From Streptomyces rubellomurinus (GTDB taxonomy: Bacteria; Actinomycetota; Actinomycetes; Streptomycetales; Streptomycetaceae), in NCBI RefSeq assembly GCF_000961885.1, contig NZ_JZKH01000087.1, forward strand, positions 1 through 32,258: a DNA stretch of 32,258 nt. The letters are read 5' to 3'. Below the pieces are notes generated by a model. That model saw nothing but the letters and a program-made list of their open reading frames with translations. It was not told where the DNA came from and made no database searches. Below, piece after piece: positions 7,273 through 14,312 of this stretch. The position numbers and the translations under genes are program-made. How positions within the stretch are numbered: the first letter of the stretch is position 1; each line of letters starts with the position of its first letter.

Positions 7273-7866
7273 ATGAGTGCTGTGGCGCATGAGCAACCGA
7301 TCACGGGCTCCCCATCGCAGGCCGACATCCTGCTGGAGAGCTTCCTGAGCCTGCACTCCCCCGAAGGCTTCCGAGCCGAGCTCATCGAGGGAGAGATCAT
7401 CGTGGCACCACCGCCGGACGGCGATCACGAGGACCACATCAGCCACCTGATCACGCAGGTGATCCGGCGGTCCAAGACCGACATGAGCGTGTCCGGCGGC
7501 AAGGGGCTCCGTCTCGTCAGCGGCGGCCTTTGCCCGAAGAACCACGTCATTCCCGATCTCACGTTCGCCCCCGAGGAGCTCCGCCTGTTCCGGGGTGCCC
7601 CATCCTGGATGGAGCCGGACGGCGTCGCCATGGTGGTGGAGGTGACCTCCGGGAAGCCCGACCAGGACCGGATCGCCAAGCGCCACTGCTACGCCCGGGC
7701 CGCTATCCCGCTCTACCTCCTCGTCGACCGCGAGAAGGCGCAGCTCAGCCTCTTCGGCAAGCCGCACCGCGAGGAGTACACCGAAGTCCACCTCGCCGCC
7801 TTCGGCGAACCCCTCGCCCTTCCGGAGCCCTTCGACTTCGACCTCGACACCAAGCCGTTCCTCTGA
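7273..7866 (+). CDS. Uma2 family (DUF820) PD-(D/E)XK nuclease-fold protein
   Basis: The protein has 197 residues, with GAAGGAGGGG directly upstream of the ATG. Uma2 features are clear: LIEGEIIVAPPP with the first acidic residue, IPDLTFAP carrying the PD motif, and MVVEVTSGKPDQDRIAKRHCYARAAIPLYLLVDRE carrying the E-x-x-S/T segment and downstream lysines. The fold is that of restriction-like nucleases, but most members have no known activity or target. They are abundant as scattered single genes in cyanobacteria and streptomycetes. A second intact member is at 22468-23127 and a 3' remnant at 21203-21244. A possible -10 TAGCGT lies about 25-30 bases upstream. Confidence 0.88.
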   Translation: MSAVAHEQPITGSPSQADILLESFLSLHSPEGFRAELIEGEIIVAPPPDGDHEDHISHLITQVIRRSKTDMSVSGGKGLRLVSGGLCPKNHVIPDLTFAPEELRLFRGAPSWMEPDGVAMVVEVTSGKPDQDRIAKRHCYARAAIPLYLLVDREKAQLSLFGKPHREEYTEVHLAAFGEPLALPEPFDFDLDTKPFL

Positions 7867-7871
7867 CCACG

Positions 7872-7913
7872 CACGACGGCCCGCACCCTCCGTCAAGGGT
7901 GCGGGCCGTCGTG
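7872..7913. terminator. Bidirectional terminator between uma2 and putB
   Basis: Perfect 18-bp arms (7872-7889 and 7896-7913) surround a six-base loop. The stem lies between the stop codons of two convergent genes and can serve both strands. Confidence 0.9.
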
Positions 7914-7934
7914 GCGTTCCGGGCGTGCCGCAGG

Positions 7935-8864
7935 CTAGCTGCGGGTGGCCATGGCGCGCAGGAAGAAGGTCAGGTTGGCCGGGCGCTCGGCGAGGCGGCG
8001 CATGAAGTAGCCGTACCACTCCTGGCCGTAGGCCAGGTAGATGCGCATGGTGTTGCCCTCGGCGGCCAGGCGCAGCTGCTCCTCGGGGCGGATGCCGTAC
8101 AGCATCTGGTACTCGAAGGAGTCCTTGGTGCGGTTGTTCCACTCGACCAGCTGGCCGGCGATCTTGATCATGTTGGGGTCGTGGGTGGCGACCTGCGGGT
8201 AGCCGTCGCCGGCCATCAGGACCTTGAGCGCGCGGACGTACGCGAGGTCGACGTCGTGCTTGCCCTGGAAGGCGACCGACTCGGGCTCCTTGTAGGCGCC
8301 CTTGCACAGGCGCACGCGGGAGCCGGCGTGGGCGAGGTCGCGGCAGTCGCCCTCGGCGCGGCGCAGGTAGGCCTGCACGACGACGGCGACGGACGGGAAG
8401 TCCACGCGCAGGTCGCGCGCGATGGAGAGCTGGCCGTCCGCCATGGTGTGGTCCTCGGCGTCGAGGCTCGCGGTGATGCCGATCTTCGCGGCGGCCTCGC
8501 AGATGCGGTGGGCGTTCTCCAGCGCGATCTTCTCGCCGTCGACGGGCAGCGACTGGCCCACGGCGGTCAGCTTGATGGAGACGTCGGCGCCGGCCGCGAT
8601 GCCGTTCTCCTCCAGGGCCTTGAGCAGCAGGAGGTAGGCGTCGGTGGTGGCGGTGGCCTGCGAGACGTCGAGGGTGTCCTCGCCGAGGTGGTCGAAGGTG
8701 ACCGTGCGGCCGGTGGCGATCAGCTCCTTGTACGCGGCGATGGCCGGGTCGAGGGCGTCACCGGCGACGAAGCGGTCGACGATCGCGTGGGTGAGCGGGA
8801 ACTTCTCGACCATGGTGCGGATCTGCGGGGACCGCGAGGCCGCGAGAAGGGCGGTACGGAGCAT
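7935..8864 (-). CDS. putB: Proline dehydrogenase (monofunctional)
   Basis: The protein has 309 residues from the ATG at 8864, preceded by AGGAG. It is a single-domain proline dehydrogenase, a FAD-binding TIM barrel of the usual length for the split actinobacterial form. Recognisable blocks are FDHLGED, VSIKLTAVGQ, LDAEDHTM, AYLRRAEGD, RLCKGAYKEPE and the C-terminal FEYQMLYGIRPE. It oxidises L-proline to pyrroline-5-carboxylate and passes electrons to quinone at the membrane. It lies downstream of pruA on the same strand and probably shares its transcript, though 161 bases with three stem-loops separate them. The frame stays open far upstream, but that is the pruA shadow frame. Confidence 0.95.
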   Translation of the reverse strand: MLRTALLAASRSPQIRTMVEKFPLTHAIVDRFVAGDALDPAIAAYKELIATGRTVTFDHLGEDTLDVSQATATTDAYLLLLKALEENGIAAGADVSIKLTAVGQSLPVDGEKIALENAHRICEAAAKIGITASLDAEDHTMADGQLSIARDLRVDFPSVAVVVQAYLRRAEGDCRDLAHAGSRVRLCKGAYKEPESVAFQGKHDVDLAYVRALKVLMAGDGYPQVATHDPNMIKIAGQLVEWNNRTKDSFEYQMLYGIRPEEQLRLAAEGNTMRIYLAYGQEWYGYFMRRLAERPANLTFFLRAMATRS

Positions 8865-8903
8865 CGTGACTCCTGGGCTGTGTTTCCAAGGATGGCAGAA
8901 GGG

Positions 8904-9012
8904 CCCGGGCGGCGGCCACGGGGGTGGGGCCGCCGCCCGGGGGTGCGACGCCGGGCTGCGGGACGGGGCGTCGCGGGGAGGCCGCGGGGTCGGAAGGAGC
9001 GCCCCCGCGGCC
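8904..9012. repeat. Three consecutive stem-loops between pruA and putB
   Basis: Three inverted repeats fill the 161-base spacer: 8904-8917 with 8928-8941 (14 bp, perfect), 8945-8952 with 8967-8974 (8 bp), and 8980-8989 with 9003-9012 (10 bp). They could weaken read-through from pruA into putB or protect mRNA ends. Confidence 0.6.
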
Positions 9013-9025
9013 TTGGTGGGCCTGG

Positions 9026-10654
9026 TCAGCCCATGTGCGGGTAGCGGTAGTCGGTCGGCGGGACGAAGGTCTCCTTGACCGAGCGGGTCGAGGTCCACCG
9101 CGCGAGGTTCTGCTTGGCGCCGGCCTTGTCGTTGGTGCCGGAGGCGCGGCCGCCGCCGAAGGGCTGCTGGCCGACGACGGCGCCGGTCGGCTTGTCGTTG
9201 ATGTAGAAGTTGCCGGCGGCGAAGCGCAGCTTGTGCATCGCGTCCTGGGCGGCGGCGCGGTCCTGGGAGATGATCGAGCCGGTCAGGCCGTAGGCCGACA
9301 CGGACTCCATCTGGGCCAGCATCTCCTCGTACTTCTCGTCCTCGTAGACGTACACGGCGAGGATCGGGCCGAAGTACTCGTCGCGGAAGTACTCGCTGGC
9401 CGGGTCCTGGCAGACGAGGACGGTCGGGCGGACGAAGTAGCCGACCGAGTCGTCGTAGGTGCCGCCCGCGATGACCTCGACCGAGGCGTCGGCCCGGGCG
9501 CGGTCGATGGCGGCCTTGTTCTTGGCGAAGGCGCGCTCGTCGATGACGGCGGACATGAAGTTGGACAGGTCGGTGACGTCGCCCATGGTGAGGCCGTCGA
9601 CCTCGGCGGCGAACTCGTCCTTGAGGCCGGCCCACAGCGAGGCGGGGACGTAGGCGCGGGACAGCGCCGAGCACTTCTGGCCCTGGAACTCGAAGGCGCC
9701 GCGGGTCATGGCGGTCTTCAGCACGGCCGGGTCGGCGGACGGGTGGGCGACCAGGAAGTCCTTGCCGCCGGTCTCGCCGACGATCCGCGGGTAGGTGCGG
9801 TAGCCGGCGATGTTGTTGCCGACCTCGCGCCACAGGTGCTGGAAGGTGGCGGTGGAGCCGGTGAAGTGGATGCCGGCCAGGGCGGGGTGCTTGAGCGCGA
9901 CGGCGGAGACGTCCAGGCCGTCGCCGGTCACCATGTTGATGACGCCCTTGGGCAGGCCGGCCTCCTCCAGCAGCTGCATGAGCAGGTGCGCGGAGTACTG
10001 CTGGGTCGGGGACGGCTTCCACAGCACCACGTTGCCCATCAGCGCGGGCGCGGTCGGCAGGTTGCCGGCGATCGCGGTGAAGTTGAACGGGGTGATGGCG
10101 TAGACGAAGCCCTCGAGCGGGCGGTGGTCGCTGCGGTTCCACACGCCGTCCGAGGAGATCGGCTGCTCGGCCATGATCTGGCGGGCGAAGTGCACGTTGA
10201 AGCGCAGGAAGTCGACCAGCTCGCAGGGGGTGTCGATCTCGGCCTGCTGGGCGGTCTTGGACTGGCCGAGCATGGTGGCGGCGGCCAGGGTCTCGCGCCA
10301 GGGGCCGGCCAGCAGGTCGGCGGCCTTGAGGAAGATCGCGGCGCGCGAGTCGAAGGAGAGCGCCTGCCAGGCCGGGGCCGCGGCCAGGGCAGCGTCGATG
10401 GCGTCCTGCGCGTCGGCCTGGGTGGCGTTGCGCAGGGTACCGAGGCGAGCCGCGTGGTTGTGCGGCTGGACGACGTGGATCTCGGTGCCGCCGCCCATCC
10501 GGCGCTCACCGTTGATCGTCATGGTCAGCTGGACCGGCTCCTGGCCGCCCAGCTCCTTCAGCTTGGCCTCCAGGCGAGCCCGTTCCGGGCTGCCGGGGGC
10601 GTAGCTGTGGACCGGCTCGTTCACCGGCGCGGGGACCTGGGTCACAGCGTCCAT
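9026..10654 (-). CDS. pruA: L-glutamate gamma-semialdehyde (pyrroline-5-carboxylate) dehydrogenase
   Basis: The protein has 542 residues from the ATG at 10654; a GTG at 10663 is closer to the AAGGAGAG and is possible, but MDAVTQVP is the usual streptomycete N-terminus. This is an aldehyde dehydrogenase of the P5CDH subgroup: AITPFNFTAIAGNLP, WKPSPTQQYSA, FTGSTATFQ in the NAD-binding part, ETGGKDF with the general base Glu294, and FEFQGQKCSALSR with the nucleophile Cys328. It oxidises glutamate semialdehyde, from the ring-opened putB product, to glutamate with NAD+. It is the first gene of the pruA-putB unit. A 28-base palindrome and a monooxygenase-padR operon lie upstream. Confidence 0.96.
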   Translation of the reverse strand: MDAVTQVPAPVNEPVHSYAPGSPERARLEAKLKELGGQEPVQLTMTINGERRMGGGTEIHVVQPHNHAARLGTLRNATQADAQDAIDAALAAAPAWQALSFDSRAAIFLKAADLLAGPWRETLAAATMLGQSKTAQQAEIDTPCELVDFLRFNVHFARQIMAEQPISSDGVWNRSDHRPLEGFVYAITPFNFTAIAGNLPTAPALMGNVVLWKPSPTQQYSAHLLMQLLEEAGLPKGVINMVTGDGLDVSAVALKHPALAGIHFTGSTATFQHLWREVGNNIAGYRTYPRIVGETGGKDFLVAHPSADPAVLKTAMTRGAFEFQGQKCSALSRAYVPASLWAGLKDEFAAEVDGLTMGDVTDLSNFMSAVIDERAFAKNKAAIDRARADASVEVIAGGTYDDSVGYFVRPTVLVCQDPASEYFRDEYFGPILAVYVYEDEKYEEMLAQMESVSAYGLTGSIISQDRAAAQDAMHKLRFAAGNFYINDKPTGAVVGQQPFGGGRASGTNDKAGAKQNLARWTSTRSVKETFVPPTDYRYPHMG

Positions 10655-10734
10655 AGAGCGCACGCTCTCCTTCGATCGTGGGGGGTTGCCGACGCGGATT
10701 GCACGCCGGTCACAGTCACGAACGCTATTCCTGA

Positions 10735-10762
10735 CCGCCCGGCCACATGATTGGCCGGGCGG
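10735..10762. repeat. 28-base inverted repeat upstream of pruA
   Basis: Perfect 11-bp arms CCGCCCGGCCA and TGGCCGGGCGG enclose the six-base loop CATGAT. It lies 81-108 bases upstream of the pruA start and 83-110 bases past the monooxygenase stop. It may terminate the padR-monooxygenase transcript or act as an operator for pruA. No T-tract follows on the minus strand. Confidence 0.6.
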
Positions 10763-10844
10763 CTAAATTCCCCCGTACGGCGTTGTCCGGCCCGACGAAC
10801 ACGATCACGTCCGGGTCACGGCCGGCCCTCCCGTCACCACGGCC

Positions 10845-11936
10845 TCAGCTCCCCGCCCCGGCGCTCGCCTTCTGGCCGTTGACCTCCGCCGCCCGCGCCG
10901 CGACCTCCTCCACCACCGGTCGCCGCGCCGCCTCGTAGGCCGCGAGGGCGCCCGGCAGGTCGGGGTGCGAGGCCAGACAGCGGGCCAGTTCGACGGCGCT
11001 CTCGACGGCCAGCGAGACCCCCTGGCCGGAGCTGTTGGACGGGGCGTGCACCGAGTCGCCGACCAGCACCAGGCGGCCGCGGTACCAGTGCGGCACGGAC
11101 GGCATGATCTCCAGGCGCGGGAAGACCTCGATGGTCGCGGCGTCCGCCTCCGCCAGGACGTCCCGGGCGGGCAGGTCGTCCGCGTGCAGCTCGCGCGCCA
11201 GCGCCAGCCACTCCTGGCGCGAGGTGCCGCGGGCCTGCTCGGGGCTCAACTGCTCGGGCTGCGGGATGTTGCTGAACCAGGTCGTCCCGGCGCCGTCCGG
11301 CAGCGCCCAGTAGCCGAAGAACGCCCGGCCGCCCTGCGCGAAGTGGACGGACTCGGCGCGCCCGGGCACCCCGTCCAGCCGGTGCGCGCTGTGGCCGCCG
11401 ACGCCGATCAGGCCGGTGTACTGCGGGCCGGGCGCGGCCGGGTCGATCAGCTCGCGGACGACGGAGCGGGTGCCGTCGGTGCCGATCAGCAGGTCGCCGT
11501 CCGCCGTGCCGCCGTCCGCGAAGCGGGCGGTGACGCCGGTCGGGCCCTCGTCGACGCCGACCAGCCGCTTGCCGTACCGGACGGGGACGCCCTCCTCGCG
11601 CAGCCGCCGCTGGAGCACCGTGTACAGCTCGGCGCGGCGCATCACCCGGCCGCCGACCGGGATCTCGGCGTGGACGCCGCCCTTCCCGTCCTCCAGGACC
11701 ATCCGATGGATCAGCTGCCCCACTGCGCCGACCTCGGCCCCCAGCCCGACCGCGGCCAGCGCGGCGAGCCCGTTGGGAGCGATCATGAAGGTGCCGCCGA
11801 TGCCGTCCGCGGAGGTCGGGTAGGCCTCGAAGACCTCCGCCTCGATGCCGGCCTTGCGCAGCGCCAGCGCCGTCACCGGCCCGGCGATGCCGCCGCCGAT
11901 GACCAGGGCCTTGCGCGCCGTACGTGTTCCGCTCAT
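10845..11936 (-). CDS. FAD-dependent monooxygenase (PHBH-type, group A)
   Basis: The protein has 363 residues. The N-terminal Rossmann motif GGGIAG (about residues 14-19) binds FAD; GTDGTRSVVRE carries the DG motif for FAD/NADPH; and RLVLVGDSVHAPSNSSGQG carries the GD motif followed by the long helix SLAVESAVELA. Together they mark a single-component class A flavin hydroxylase. Such enzymes hydroxylate aromatic or polyketide substrates, and some inactivate antibiotics; nothing here fixes the substrate. The ATG overlaps the padR stop codon in an ATGA, so the two are translationally coupled and the PadR protein is probably its regulator. Confidence 0.9.
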   Translation of the reverse strand: MSGTRTARKALVIGGGIAGPVTALALRKAGIEAEVFEAYPTSADGIGGTFMIAPNGLAALAAVGLGAEVGAVGQLIHRMVLEDGKGGVHAEIPVGGRVMRRAELYTVLQRRLREEGVPVRYGKRLVGVDEGPTGVTARFADGGTADGDLLIGTDGTRSVVRELIDPAAPGPQYTGLIGVGGHSAHRLDGVPGRAESVHFAQGGRAFFGYWALPDGAGTTWFSNIPQPEQLSPEQARGTSRQEWLALARELHADDLPARDVLAEADAATIEVFPRLEIMPSVPHWYRGRLVLVGDSVHAPSNSSGQGVSLAVESAVELARCLASHPDLPGALAAYEAARRPVVEEVAARAAEVNGQKASAGAGS

Positions 11937-12529
11937 TGCAGGCTCCTCATGAACTCCCGCAGGGTCCGGTTGAACTCCGGTTCCCCGATCTGCGCGATGA
12001 GCCTCTCGGTGTAGCGGCGCTCGGCCTGCAGCATCGCGAGGGCGAACTCCTCCTCGACGACGAACATCGGGTGGACGCCCATCTCCTCGCCCTTGTGCAG
12101 CAGGGCGCGCGAGGCGTCGATCCGTTCGTCCAGCGCCTCCAGGCGCCGGCCGAGCAGTTCGGCCGACTCCTCGGTCGGAAGCACCACGAGCAGGCACAGG
12201 GCGACCCCGAACGCCGGGTACTCGTCCTGCGGTTCGGAGAGCCACTCGCGCATCCAGTCGAGCATCTCCGCCTGGCCCTCGGGCGTGAGGGCGTAGACGG
12301 TGCGCTCCGGCCGCTGGGTGTCGCGGACGGTCTCCTGCTCGGCGACGAACCCGGCCTTCCGCAGCTGCTCCACGACCATGTAGAGCGAGCTGCGGTTGTA
12401 CTTCACGTTGCGGTCCTTGCCGTGCTCCTTGAGCCGGCGCCCCATCTCGTAGGGGTGCATCGGTTCGGCTCCGAGCTCGGCCAGGACCACCAGGGCCAGC
12501 GGGTTCGAGACCTTGCGTCGCTTCGCCAT
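11933..12529 (-). CDS. PadR family transcriptional regulator
   Basis: The protein has 198 residues from the ATG at 12529, chosen because GATGAGGAA lies 8-9 bases upstream; extensions to 12547 are less likely. The N-terminal winged helix of PadR proteins is clear: NPLALVVLAELGAEPMHPYEM, then YNRSSLYMVVEQLRKAGFV and RTVYALTPEGQAEM. The C-terminal half is helical and would form the dimer arm, as in the larger PadR subgroup. It is the first gene of a two-gene operon with the FAD monooxygenase. Its own promoter contains three evenly spaced half-sites (12560-12593), pointing to autorepression relieved by a phenolic or drug-like ligand. Confidence 0.92.
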   Translation of the reverse strand: MAKRRKVSNPLALVVLAELGAEPMHPYEMGRRLKEHGKDRNVKYNRSSLYMVVEQLRKAGFVAEQETVRDTQRPERTVYALTPEGQAEMLDWMREWLSEPQDEYPAFGVALCLLVVLPTEESAELLGRRLEALDERIDASRALLHKGEEMGVHPMFVVEEEFALAMLQAERRYTERLIAQIGEPEFNRTLREFMRSLQ

Positions 12530-12559
12530 GAGAGCGTTCCTCATCACTTGGTCGGTACT

Positions 12560-12593
12560 GACTATCCATTCTCAGATAGTCGATGTCAACTAT
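12560..12593 (-). promoter_or_regulatory. padR promoter with overlapping palindromic operators
   Basis: On the minus strand, TTGACA (12584-12589) and GATAGT (12561-12566) are exactly 17 bases apart, a near-consensus housekeeping promoter. The same bases form GACTATC-N8-GATAGTC (12560-12581) and ATAGT-N8-ACTAT (12576-12593), so two palindromes share the middle half-site and cover both promoter hexamers. Confidence 0.7.
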
Positions 12594-12628
12594 TCAGGGC
12601 TGATCAAGTGCGCCTCTGTCCGGCTGGC

Positions 12629-12634
12629 TAAAAT
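12629..12634 (+). promoter_or_regulatory. Possible -10 element TAAAAT for the PucR gene
   Basis: TGGCTAAAAT is a good extended-type -10, 46 bases upstream of the GTG at 12681. The -35 region is poor, so an activator or an extended -10 may be used. Confidence 0.4.
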
Positions 12635-12680
12635 CGACCCCAGGGCACTGTCCGCCCGGACGAAACGATGGAGGCACCGC

Positions 12681-14282
12681 GTGACCACCCCCGGCCTCCC
12701 GCTCCGCCAGCTGCTGATGTCCCTCGGCGAGCCGCTGGTCGAACTCCAGGCCGCCCCCCAGGGGTTGGACGTCCCCGTCCGCGACGTCGCGATCCTCGAC
12801 CCGGAGGACCCGCCGGTCGCCGCCCCCGGCGAACTCGTCCTCGCCATCGGCGCCCGCGGCCGCGCCGCCCTGCCCGCCCTGCGCGCCGCCGGCCGGGCCG
12901 GCGCCGCCGCCGTCGCCGTCAAGCTGGACGCCCCCGGCCAGGCCGACCCGCTGCGCGAGGCCGCCACCGAGGCCGGCGTCGCCCTGCTCTCGGTGCGCCG
13001 CGAGACCCGCTGGGAGCACCTCGACTCGCTCGCCCGCGCGATCATCGCCGGCACCGACCCGCCGGACGCCGCCGGCGCCCCCGAGCCCAACGCGGGCGAC
13101 CTCTTCTCCCTCGCCCAGACCGTCGCCGTGCTCACCAACGGCATCGTCTCCATCGAGGACACCTCCAGCCGGGTGCTCGCCTACTCGCGCTCCTCCGACT
13201 CCGACGAGGTCGACGACCTGCGCCGGCTCTCCATCCTCGGCTGGCAGGGCCCCGAGCCGTACCTGTCCAAGCTCCGCGAGTGGGGCATCTTCCAGCACCT
13301 GCGCAGCTCGGACGCCCCGATCGCGGTCGAGCCGCACCCCGAACTCGGCCTGCGCCGCCGGCTCGCGGTCGGCATCCGGGCCGGGGCGCAGCCGCTGGGC
13401 ACCATCTGGGTGCAGGAGGGCGCCCAGCCGCTGGCCCCGCTCGCCGAGCAGGCGCTGGTCGGCGCCGCCCGCGTCGCGGCCGCCCAACTGGTGCGCCGCC
13501 GCCGCGAGTTGTCCGCCGACGTCCGGCTCACCCAGACCCTGCTGACCGGCCTGCTGGAGGGCTCCACCGGCCCCCAGTCGCTCGCCACCCACCTCGGCCT
13601 GGACGTGCGCCGCCCGGCCACCGTGCTCGCGTACGGCGCGCACACCACCGAGGCGCTGCACCGCTCCGACGTCACCGGCCTGATCTCGGTGCACACCGCC
13701 GCCCGGCACCGCACCGCGCTGCTCGCCCCGATCGAGTCCCGGGTGTACGTGCTGCTGCCCGAGCTGCCGCCCGGCCTGCCGATGAGCACCGTCCGGGACT
13801 GGGCGCACGAGGTGGTGCAGGCCGCCCGCGACCACCTCGGCGTCCCGCTGCGCGCCGCGATCGGCTCCACCGTGGACGGCCTCGCCCAGGTGCCCGACTC
13901 CCGCGCCCAGGCCGACCGCATCCTCGACGCGATGGGCCGCGGCGGCGTGGACCTCGACGTCGCGGCGCTGATCGACGTGCAGGCCGAGGTGCTGGTCAGC
14001 GAGATGGTGGCGCTGCTCCAGGAGCGCACCGGCCTGCGCGACCCGAGGCTGACCGCGCTCACCGCCTACGACCGCCGGCACGGCACCCGGCTCGCCGAGT
14101 CCGTGCTGGCCTGGCTGGACGCACTCGGCGAGGTCCGGGTCGCCGCCGACGCCCTGCACATCCACCCCAACACCCTGCGCTACCGGGTGCGCCGCGCCGA
14201 GCAGTTGACCGGCATCGACCTCGCCCAGCCGCAGCAGCGGCTGCTGGCGATGCTGCAACTGCGGCTGCCCGCGGACGAGTAG
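12681..14282 (+). CDS. PucR/CdaR-family transcriptional regulator, candidate proline-use activator
   Basis: The protein has 533 residues from the GTG at 12681, with GGAGG 6-10 bases upstream; the frame is open further upstream but overlaps the padR promoter. The N-terminal third resembles the PucR ligand domain (LVLAIGARGRAALPALRAAGRAGAAAVAVKL), the middle is GAF-like (SLAQTVAVLTNGIVSIEDTSSRVLAYS), and the C-terminus carries the HTH_30 helix-turn-helix (VAADALHIHPNTLRYRVRRAEQLTGIDL). In mycobacteria, a PucR-type regulator next to the proline dehydrogenase and P5C dehydrogenase genes activates them. The neighbourhood supports the same role here, although padR and the monooxygenase now lie in between. 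The proline link is inference. Confidence 0.88.
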   Translation: MTTPGLPLRQLLMSLGEPLVELQAAPQGLDVPVRDVAILDPEDPPVAAPGELVLAIGARGRAALPALRAAGRAGAAAVAVKLDAPGQADPLREAATEAGVALLSVRRETRWEHLDSLARAIIAGTDPPDAAGAPEPNAGDLFSLAQTVAVLTNGIVSIEDTSSRVLAYSRSSDSDEVDDLRRLSILGWQGPEPYLSKLREWGIFQHLRSSDAPIAVEPHPELGLRRRLAVGIRAGAQPLGTIWVQEGAQPLAPLAEQALVGAARVAAAQLVRRRRELSADVRLTQTLLTGLLEGSTGPQSLATHLGLDVRRPATVLAYGAHTTEALHRSDVTGLISVHTAARHRTALLAPIESRVYVLLPELPPGLPMSTVRDWAHEVVQAARDHLGVPLRAAIGSTVDGLAQVPDSRAQADRILDAMGRGGVDLDVAALIDVQAEVLVSEMVALLQERTGLRDPRLTALTAYDRRHGTRLAESVLAWLDALGEVRVAADALHIHPNTLRYRVRRAEQLTGIDLAQPQQRLLAMLQLRLPADE

Positions 14283-14297
14283 TCCACGGGCAGCCGC
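14261..14297. terminator. Terminator overlapping the PucR-gene stop codon
   Basis: Arms 14261-14276 and 14282-14297 pair over 16 bp with one mismatch; the five-base loop and the stop codon (14280-14282) fall at the hairpin tip. It lies between two convergent genes and can serve both. Confidence 0.7.
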
Positions 14298-14312
14298 CGG
14301 CACGACGAACCG

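Noticed and set aside
8865..10142. Upstream extension of the putB frame through pruA
   Set aside because: The extension is an Arg/Pro-rich shadow of pruA; the putB start at 8864 has a proper AGGAG and the family's usual N-terminus.
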